Assembly: GCA_037157565.1 (NCBI GenBank)
Contig: JAZHRO010000024.1
Location: forward strand, 15,072,501 to 15,136,500
Source: Thalassia testudinum
Taxonomy: Eukaryota; Streptophyta; Magnoliopsida; Alismatales; Hydrocharitaceae
Reading direction: 5' to 3'
DNA: 64,000 bases
Part shown: positions 56,076 to 64,000 of the stretch, piece after piece
Layout of the letters: the number at the start of each line of letters is the position of its first letter
Numbering within the stretch: the stretch's first letter is position 1
The notes under the pieces: generated by a model
What the model was told of the DNA's origin: nothing
The model's input: only the letters and a program-made list of their open reading frames with translations
Databases searched by the model: none
Made by a program: the position numbers and the translations under genes

Positions 56076-57899
56076 TTGGATCGGTTGGTTGAGGATACCT
56101 TAATCGATTCATTAAATTTAGAACCTCAACACTCTTTGGACTCTGACTTGACTTCCACTGAGATACGGAATTTAGAGACTGAGGACCTACCTCCTATTCC
56201 TTTAGTATCTCTAGGATCTCCTGAAATTTTCACACCTGCTCCTTCTGATCCTGTACCTATTGAACTCAAACCTCTTCCTGACTCTCTCAAATATGTTTTC
56301 TTAGGACCCGATCAGACCTATCCGGTGATTGTTAACTCTTCCTTATCATCTGATCAAGAATCACGACTATTATCTGTCCTAAGAGCACATAGACAGGCTA
56401 TAGGATGGAACCTTTCTGACCTAACTGGCATCAGTCCTTCTTATTGCACACATAGGATTTTCACTGAAGAAGGATCTAAACCTACTAGACAGCCCCAGCG
56501 TAGATTGAACCCTACATTGCAAGAGGTGGTGAAAAGTGAAATGATTAAGTGGTTAGACAATGGAGTTATCTTCCCAATTTCTGATAGCAGATGGGTAAGT
56601 CCTGTTCAGGTTGTGCCAAAGAAGGTCATACTTACCATCATCACCACTAATTCTGGAGAAGTCAGCCCTACATGCATTGCTAGTTCGTGGCGAGTATGTA
56701 TAGATTACCGAAAACTCAACCAAGCCACGAAGAAAGATCATTTCCCTTTGCCCTTCATTGATCAGATACTGGAAAGACTAGCGGGGAATAGATTTTTCTG
56801 CTTTTTTGAATGGCTATTCAGGATATAATCAGGTGGCAATTCACCCCGACGATCAAGAAAAAATGACATTCACCTGCCCCTATGGAACCTTTGCATTCCG
56901 TAGGATGCCTTTTGGATTGTGCAACACACCTGCTACATTTCAGCGGTGTATGTTTGCAATCTTTTCCGACTTAGTAGGTGATTGCTTGGAAGTCTTCATG
57001 GATGACTTCTCGGTCTTCGGGAGCACATTTGATACATGCTTAAACCACCTGACTAAGGTCCTGCAAAGATGCATAAATGTGAATCTGGTACTTTCCTGGG
57101 AGAAATCTCATTTCATGGTAACAGAAGGACTAGTATTAGGTCACCTTGTCTTTGAGAGAGGAATTGAGGTTGACTGCGCGAAGGTAAAGTTGATTTCTGA
57201 ATTACCACTACCTTCGTCGGTTAAACAGATTAGATCTTTTCTCGGGCATGTTGGTTTTTATCGTCGCTTTATAGCGGATTTCTCGAAAACAGCCCGACCT
57301 CTCACTACTCTCCTCTCTAAAGATGTAGACTTCCAGATCTCTGACGAGTGTGTTCGTGCCTATACGACACTTCGTGATCTGGTTACCAAGGCACCCATAC
57401 TGCAACCCCCGAATTGGTCTCACCCTTTTGAGATCATGTGTGATGCCTCTAATTATGCAGTAGGAGCTGTCCTTGGTCAAAAATTAAACGGGAAACCCAC
57501 AGTCATCTATTACGCTAGCATGACTTTTGATGAAGCCCAGAGGAATTACATCGTCACGAAAAAGGAATTGCTAGCTGTAGTATTTGCACTGGAAAAATTT
57601 AGACCTTATCTTTTAGGTTCCCACATTATAGTCTACACTGACCACACGGCAGTTCGACATCTTCTCGCCAAGAAGGACGCAAAATCTCGTCTGATTAGAT
57701 GTGTCCTGCTTTTACAGGAATTTGATTTAGAGATTCGTGATAAGGCTGGAAAGCAGAATGTGGTAGCTGACCACTTATCCTGCCTTCCTTCTGAAGCGAT
57801 TTATCCTTCTTCACCCATTTCTGACCACTTCCCTGATGAGCAATTGCTAGTCATTCATTCTGATCTTCCCTGGTATGCTGACATTGTCAACTACCTGGC
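56076..57899 (+). pseudogene. Element B reverse transcriptase and RNase H
   Basis: The linker LKPLPDSLKYVFLGPDQTYP leads into RT (WRVCIDYRKLNQATKKDHFP). A one-base shift in a T run near 56800-56810 breaks the frame. The second frame resumes [19 protein letters not shown], then [20 protein letters not shown] and FMDDFSVFG (Asp pair 57001-57006), all intact. RNase H follows: [55 protein letters not shown] and [15 protein letters not shown]. One simple frameshift is the main damage in this block. Confidence 0.9.
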
Positions 57900-59173
57900 T
57901 TTTGGAATCCTCCCCACTGATTGGGTTCGACATCAAAAAGACAGACTTAGATCCGAGGCCAAGCACTATTACTGGGAAGAACCTTGGCTTTTCAAGCATT
58001 GCAAAGACCAGATCTTTAGGAAGTGTGTTCCAGATAAGGAGATTAGAAGCATCTTATCGTTCTGCCATGACCAGGCGTGCGACGGTCACTTCTCCGGCAA
58101 AAAGACTGCTGCAAAGATTTTGCAGAGCGATTTTTATTGGCCCACAATCTTTAAAGATGCACACTAATATAGCAGGGCATGTTCACGCTGTCAGTCTCTC
58201 GGCAGTATTGGCCGTTGAGACATGATGCCCTTGAATCCGATCATGGTGTGCGAAATCTTTGACATTTGGGGCATTGACTTCATGGGACCTTTTCCTAAAT
58301 CTTATGGCTTCGAGTACATATTGTTGGCAGTTGAGTATGTTTCGAAATGGATTGAAGCCATCCCCTCGAGGACTAATGATCATAGAGTTGTGACACAATT
58401 CGTTCAAGATTTCATCTTCTCTAGATTTGGGGTACCTAAAGCCATCATTAGTGATGGAGGGTCTCATCTTAGAAACACACATTTTCAGTCCCTACTTCAA
58501 AAGTATGGGGTGTCACATAGGATAGCTACACCATATCACCCTCAAACCAATGGACTTGCTGAATTGTCCAATCGGGAGATCAAGAAGATTTTACAGACTA
58601 CCATCCGACCAGATAGAATCCCGCCTTTCTGATGCGTTGTGGGCATATAGGACAGCTCACAAAACCCCTTTAGGCATGTCTCCTTTTAGACTTGTGTACG
58701 GGAAACACTGTCATCTTCCCGTAGAACTAGAGCACAAAGCCTATTGGGCCATCAGAAAGTGTAACTTGGACCTAGAGAAGGCCGGTGATCTTAGGAAATT
58801 GCAAATTTCTGAGCTCGATGAGTTAAGGAATGAATCTTATGAAAGCTCAAGGATTTATAAGGATAAACTTAAGGCCTTCCATGATCGTTACATTCATAGG
58901 AAATCATTTCACCCTGGTCAAAAAGTCCTTCTCTTCGACTCTAGACTAAAACTCTTTCCTAGGAAACTAAGATCAAAATGGACTGGACCTTTCAAAATCT
59001 TAAGAATATTTGACAATGGAGCCGTTGAGATCACTGAAATTGACAAATCTGAACCTTTTACTGTAAATGGACAAAGACTAAAACCTTTCATTGAGCCACA
59101 TGATCTCAGACTTATCAATTCCACCATTTCGCTCCTACATTTTGAACTCCCATCCAAGTTTTCGCCTAGCTGA
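57900..59173 (+). pseudogene. Element B integrase
   Basis: The zinc-finger half shows [20 protein letters not shown] and [11 protein letters not shown], a TAA at 58165-58167, then CSRC and a further stop near 58216. The core is present: [13 protein letters not shown] (Asp), [10 protein letters not shown] (Asp), and [15 protein letters not shown] (Glu). After a frameshift near 58610 the C-terminal part is open to 59173 ([50 protein letters not shown]). There is no chromodomain, as expected for Athila. Confidence 0.9.
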
Positions 59174-60779
59174 AGGCGTTAAACTTAGCAAAACTTATCC
59201 TTGTATATAACTGTTTTTCACCTTTCTTACTCTAGCTTCCATTTGCATTAGGTGTCTACTCTTGCATTTTTAGCATACTTCCATTGACACACATGTCATG
59301 CATTTCACTTCCTAGCTTGACTGTTCACTCTGATCCTAGATCAGACTTAAAATCGTCCGCACAGAGATTTTATCTCCTCATTCCGACTTCCTTCCATCAC
59401 CCAGTCTAGGATAGTGAAAAGCAGAGCATGCATTTGCATCCACCTTATTCATTCAATGAGGACATTGCAACATTTAAGCATGGGGGGGTGTAAATGGTTA
59501 ACCATTTAAACTGAAATACAATTGTAGACACATCAATAATATATATATGTATATATATATATATATGCTGAAAAAAATAATAAAAATACAAAAAATAATA
59601 AATCACAAAAAAATTTCCAAAAATACAATAAGGGACATGCACTTTATTGTCAAGGGAGGACATTAATTTTAAGGAGAAAGGGAGAAAAATTTGAAAGATA
59701 AGTGTTTAACTATGATCTCCTAGCTGAAAACAAATATAGAATAAGTGTCTATGGACATTCAACCGTTACTGGTTTGACTTGCCGGACCATAATAGCTTGA
59801 TACAAGCTTGGGCCTAATACACTTTGAGCCTTGACAAGATAGACCACAGTCACTCCTAACTTTAGGACATATTCTTGTACCTGAGTCACCAGTACAGGAT
59901 TCGTTGGTTTTCTTTGACTTAGGAGTCTAAGTAACCTTGGCTTACACTACACAATGTCAGGAAAGACCACTTGAACCTAAAATTTAACCCTTGTGTCCAT
60001 TAGGGAAGGTGGAGTTGTTACCTATGTGTGCAGGTAGACTCTTTGTCCTAACCTTTAGTCTTGTGTCTAGGAGAAACTCTTTCCACAAAAAAATTCACCC
60101 ACCAGATACAGTGCACTCTACCAAATAAGTTCTGGAGAAATACTGATCCAAAAAAAAAAAAGGAGTTCTTGCAAAAAGTCAAGTATGTTCTCCAAAATCT
60201 CGAAATACAATTGTTCCACCAAAAATGTTTTCAGGGTTCAAAACAAATACCCTATTTGTCCACCAAAAGTTCTCTGAGCCACAAACACAATAAAGGTTGG
60301 GTTTGAATACTCATCAATTCTTGAGAGTCATTCGAAAACATGAGCTGAAGTTAGGACCAACCTGGACTTAAAAAGAAGTGAAACCCCGGGAGTGAGTTTT
60401 AGAATTCACTTGGTTAGTCCTGACTTATCACAAAGCACAACCATAACCTCATAGCATTCTGAGTCTCTGTAAAACCCCCTGAGTCCTAGAATTCGAATTA
60501 AGGTTTAAATATCAAGAGTCCTTGTTGGTTGAGAGATGGTCTATGTTATTTAAGTCTCGAGTTCTGGTAGGTTATCCTCAGTAATAAGGTTCTCACAATG
60601 TCCAAAACACAGTTGGTTTATTGAAAACAATCTTTCAGCCTGAAGATCATCATCAAACACTTAAAACTTTTGAAAGAGGAAAAAGATATCTCTTCACACT
60701 TGCCTTGCTGATACTCAAATTGCCTTACACTTCAATGAATTGTTTGCTAAGGGACTAGCAAAACGTAAGCATGGGGGTA
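59174..60779 (+). other. Element B 3' region with two polypurine tracts, no env ORF
   Basis: The hairpin GCTGA-AGGCGTTAAAC-TTAGC (59169-59189) overlaps the pol stop codon. CAATGAGGACATTG (about 59455-59468) precedes the internal tract GCATGGGGGGGTG (59478-59490). The LTR-adjacent tract GCATGGGGGTA is at 60769-60779. The remaining 1.3 kb has only a short frame (60061-60306) without support. A TA-rich microsatellite lies at about 59538-59567. Confidence 0.75.
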
Positions 60780-62985
60780 TGATGAGTGGCTACTCATCAT
60801 GGCTAAAAAGCTGAAGTTGAGCTAGACACTGAGTAAAACAACATCAAATTAACAGATAAAAAGGGTTAAGTGTGGGAATTAAAGAAAAAGACCTAAACCT
60901 TTACTCTGTGTTAAAATTTCATAATTAGGTCACAAAACGAGATATTCTGAAAGCAAAGTACAAATGATGATCCATGCGTTAATTGAACACATAAATAAGT
61001 TTGAAAGGCCAAATCAAAAGTATAATTAATATCTTAAATGTTCAATTAAGCACATATAAAAATTTGAAGGCATTTGGACATCATTTAGGCTATGTAATAG
61101 GCAGTTTATACTTAGGTCCTTCATGCATTACATTCTTGCCTTTAAAAATTCCTTTTTGGACCTACCTGTAAACTGCAGGGACCCCTTTGAAAGGCTGCAG
61201 GGTCTTTTCTGTTGTAATTCTTTTCACTTATGGGCCTGCATGTAAATCTTCTACCCCTTCGCACAGGGGTCTTTCCTGCAATTTTCCCGTTATTTCAGAG
61301 GTAGGCCTGCTACTCTTCGCACGCACTGTAGCACGCGAAGAACACGGCTGATCTCGACCGTCCGTTGCTTCTCACGATTTCGATTTGCGGTTGGATTTAA
61401 ATGGAAGCTTCGTACGAATCGACGCGTGCGGTCACCCCTCTCCCCAGATCCCATCTAACGGTTAGATTTTGAGATTGACTCGCCGCGCGCTCCTCTCCTC
61501 TCATCCTCGCCACCGGTTACCTCTTCGATTATCCTTACCCGCGCGGTGATCTCAGCCACTGAGTATGCTACTTAAGCACCTCAGTGGTGGCGCTCGCAAG
61601 GGATCGCTCCCTCCTACATCTCTTAGCGATCGTTCGTCCACTCCAGTTCCTCCTCCCCATCAAGCCTCTAATTTCACAGCCACCGACTGTGAAATCATCA
61701 CCTTCTCTCGACCTCCTCGTCGCTAAGGACTTCGTAGCACTTGAGGATGACCCTGGAGCCTCACTAGCAGACTCTTCTCTCCGCTGGAGTCATCTTCCTC
61801 CCTTCTTCCTCCTTAGCCATCGGCTAAGGACACATAGGTCCCATTCTTCCTGTTAAAGTAGATTTATTATTCTGCATATTAGTTGTAGCTGTAGGTAAGT
61901 AGGTTTAGAGTAGAATTAATGTAATTGGTAGTGTTTAATTTTGCTGTTAGGATAAAGTAGCTGTAGTAGTAGATTTAGGCTATAAATCCCCCCCTCACCT
62001 CCTCTGATCATTCCAGATCAGAGGGGAAGGTTTCACATAGTCATGATTTCAAATTCTCTCCCTCTCCATATTTTCATATTCACTTCTGATTTTCCACGAC
62101 CTGTTTTTCGCATTCCACCCATACATTCAGACCCAATTTCAGATCTGATTGGTTTTTAACCTCAGATCTGAAATTGGCGTCAAAAAGCACTTAAGGGGCT
62201 TCCCATTCACTTCACTCTTATTCACAAAAGCCCCTGATCTGAGTTTGAAGCTATCAGTTTATCGGATTTTCTTTTAACCTGGATTTCGAGGATTTTCACT
62301 CAATTGGGCTTTAACTATTTTGATCTGACAAATTGAAAAATTCTGATTTGTGTTCATTGTTGGCAAGGAATCTGAGATGTTTCTGATGTCAGAATTCATC
62401 TCAGAAGAGCCATATTCTGATCTGAGTTTTATGAAGGTTTTAATGCAATGAATGCAAGATAGAACTAAGGAAAATCACTGTGGTGATTTGAAGTTTTATC
62501 TTGCATCCATGAGTTTGTTTTGAATGGATGTATTGATGATTTCCTAACCTAAGGAGTTCTCAATACTACTTAAGGTTTCAGAACCTGGGTGTTGAATTAG
62601 GGATTTTAATTGACTGAATTAACTCTTTCTTCATGCTGTCTATAGCATTAGGAAGAGTTAGATCAGTGTCTTTTGTTGATTTAATCTGATGTGAAGTTTT
62701 TGATAAGGGTTTTTGCATTTGAATTGGTTTAGTGTTTTTTTTAATGAGAGTGAGACCCTTATCAGATGGGGGATTGAGAGAGTATTTCTTTTCTTTAGTA
62801 TGAATTTATCACTTTAATCCCAGTGTTCACAGCAAGTTGCTGCATTTTGCAGCTACATTCTCCTTCTCTCCCTACTCAGATTTTATCCCAAATGGACTAA
62901 CTGCAGCAGCAGTTAGACCATCTAGAATCAGATCTGAGCTGTTGCAGGGTTTGTCTGTAGAATCAATGCTGCTGCTGCTATCTAA
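60780..62985 (+). mobile_element. 3' LTR of element B, truncated
   Basis: It starts TGATGAGTGGCTACTCATCA directly after the polypurine tract. It matches the 5' LTR segments closely until TCTAA at 62985, then switches to Tekay-minus gag. The last ~2 kb of the LTR is missing. It supplies the uninterrupted sequence across the Tekay1 and C insertion sites. Confidence 0.9.
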
Positions 62986-63295
62986 TCGAGAAGGGGTATG
63001 CTTAGGAGAAGAGAAGGGGCAGCATGTACTCCAAGCTCGACACATCTGTCCCTCGAGCCTCGACCTTGGCTGCACCTGCGGCCCACCCTCCTGGCTCTAC
63101 GTCGAGGCATCTCCTATAAGGAGACACGAACACGGAACAGAAAAGACGTCAATACTAATCGATATTCAACGAAAAAACCTTAAAACAGATGTCAAAAGGT
63201 ACGTTGTGGTGGCTACTCTAGTTACAAGCATGTGAATTGGTTATTTTCCAGCCAGTTGATTCACTTCTTGGGATGACCTTGCTCTGATACCATCT
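62986..63295 (-). pseudogene. Tekay-minus gag start, leader and primer site
   Basis: The ATG at 63110 (minus) begins MPRRRARRVGRRCSQGRGSR, a basic start like Tekay1 gag (MPRRGTGEAGRG). Only about 41 codons remain before the junction with element B at 62985. The leader 63111-63275 matches Tekay1 19931-20093 (for example the GCCACCACAAC block). Confidence 0.75.
63276..63292 (-). other. Primer binding site (initiator tRNA-Met) of Tekay-minus
   Basis: The minus strand reads TGGTATCAGAGCAAGGT, identical to that of Tekay1, and is placed 3 nt from the LTR edge at 63296. Confidence 0.95.
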
Positions 63296-64000
63296 TGTTA
63301 CGACCCGATTCTCGAACCCCTATAGGACACAGGAATCAGACCGACTTGATTGATCCCAAGACCCAGCCGTCCAACAAGAAAGTAACTAAAAAGAAGTAAA
63401 ATAAACCATATTCATCATGCAAGCAACTAACAGTAACAAAAGTACAGTAGTAAGGAAAAGAACTACTACAGTACACACCATCATAACAATAGAGAAATTA
63501 AAACAGGTACAGAATATGAAGTTTACAAAGGAAGAGTACAAAAGTGCAACAAAATACTCACTACTATAGGAACGAGTACAACACAAGTAAAACTATTGGG
63601 CTCTACTAGGCCCAACACCCTCTGCAGCCGTGAGCTCTGGCTGCTCAACACCTGGTCCTGAAAAATGTGACAAATATGACATGTCAACGAAACGCTGAGT
63701 AGAGTGACTTCCCTTAGTTAATTACAAACTTTAATGCATATCTGAAATAAATGATAGATCCTAGGGTATGGCATGAATTCTAGGACCTGGAAATTAGATT
63801 GAATGATAGATCCTAGGGTGTAGCATAAATCATAGGATCTGAAAACTAGATTGAATGGTAGATCCTAGGGTGTGGCATGAATCCTAAGAATCAAAAACAC
63901 TAAAACAAATGCCTTGAATGCCTGAATTGCAGTCTTGGATAAGTAAATAGAATAATGATAATTGTCTGTAATTGGATAACAGCTGCCTGTGAAATGTAGA
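63296..64000 (-). mobile_element. 5' LTR of Tekay-minus with an internal inversion, partial
   Basis: 63296-63708 matches 12521-12933 in the same orientation. From 63709 the sequence instead matches the reverse complement of 14219 down to about 13878, so the segment bounded by GTAGAGTG(G/A)C is inverted. Its CCTAGG repeats (63751-63893) are therefore in the opposite direction. The other breakpoint lies beyond the window. Confidence 0.85.

Larger units (their letters stand above)
16760..62985 (+). mobile_element. Element B: Athila-like retrotransposon carrying two large insertions
   Basis: The 5' LTR is in three pieces (16760-17200, 34581-34771, 48491-52029; about 4.17 kb when summed), split by Tekay1 and by element C. 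The primer site, leader, gag-pol and 3' region follow at 52030-60779, and the 3' LTR is at 60780-62985. The 3' LTR stops about half way and joins Tekay-minus gag, which marks a deletion that also removed the right target duplication. RT carries the FMDD box and the protease carries DLGAS, both usual in Athila. No env-like ORF is present. Confidence 0.85.
12521..64000 (-). mobile_element. Tekay-minus: chromovirus element, outer shell of the nest
   Basis: Two halves of one minus-strand Tekay/Del element flank everything between 16760 and 62985. The left half holds the 3' LTR (12521-15371) and the end of pol (15455-16759). The right half holds the start of gag, the primer site and a 5' LTR (62986 onward). 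Most of gag, protease and reverse transcriptase are missing, lost with the end of element B. Treating both halves as one element is an inference from orientation, order and nesting. The left flank is CTACG (12516-12520); the right flank is outside the window. Confidence 0.65.

Noticed and set aside
1..64000. CRISPR array, bacterial operon, integrated virus or rRNA
   Set aside because: No regularly spaced repeats with unique spacers, no bacterial gene organisation, no pararetroviral movement or coat protein motifs, and no rRNA-like sequence. Tandem repeats present are LTR or UTR arrays.

Overview
The window looks like plant (angiosperm) heterochromatin made entirely of LTR retrotransposons. 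I see no host gene, no convincing tRNA or rRNA gene and no CRISPR. Plant origin rests on Ty3/Gypsy lineages typical of plants: Athila-like elements with a tRNA-Asp primer site (TGGCGCCGTTGCCGGGGA), Tekay/Del chromoviruses with an initiator-Met primer site (TGGTATCAGAGC) and a chromodomain, and a Tat-type element with an antisense extra ORF. The species cannot be read from the sequence. Family names S, E, B, C and D below are my own labels.

Layout. 1-2148 is a minus-strand Athila LTR (S1) sitting in the integrase of a Tat element. The 3' part of that element follows: integrase end 2139-2486, antisense ORF 5318-2637, tandem-repeat 3' UTR, and LTR 6123-6711. Next come a minus-strand Athila LTR (E, 6718-7988) and a very long plus-strand Athila LTR (B', 7989-12520). 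B' is interrupted by a minus-strand Tekay element that spans 12521 to beyond 64000. Inside its pol lies Athila element B (plus, 16760-62985). The 5' LTR of B carries two insertions: Tekay1 (17201-34575, TSD TAATT) and Athila element C (minus, 34772-48485, TSD CGGCG). Tekay1 contains D (minus, 21321-29066, TSD GTACT). C contains a solo LTR, S (36769-39521, TSD GCTCT). The deepest chains are B' > Tekay-minus > B > Tekay1 > D and B' > Tekay-minus > B > C > S.

Coding state. Tekay1, Tekay-minus, B, C and Tat are all broken by stops, frameshifts and deletions. The only long intact frame is in D, which has no gag, protease, reverse transcriptase or integrase. D encodes one unrecognised 610-residue protein. 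Its two 1763-bp LTRs differ at a single base, so it moved recently and must have used enzymes supplied by another element. D shares its leader, primer site and 3' signals with element C, which points to an Athila-type helper.

The most interesting signals are: (1) D and its ORF; (2) tRNA-like A box and B box pairs, always 31 nt apart, in the U3 of the LTRs of both D and C; (3) a hairpin plus internal polypurine tract kept 1.2-1.3 kb upstream of the 3' LTR in B, C and D; (4) a segment inverted between the two LTRs of Tekay-minus; (5) clustered AGACGTCT palindromes in Tekay LTRs.
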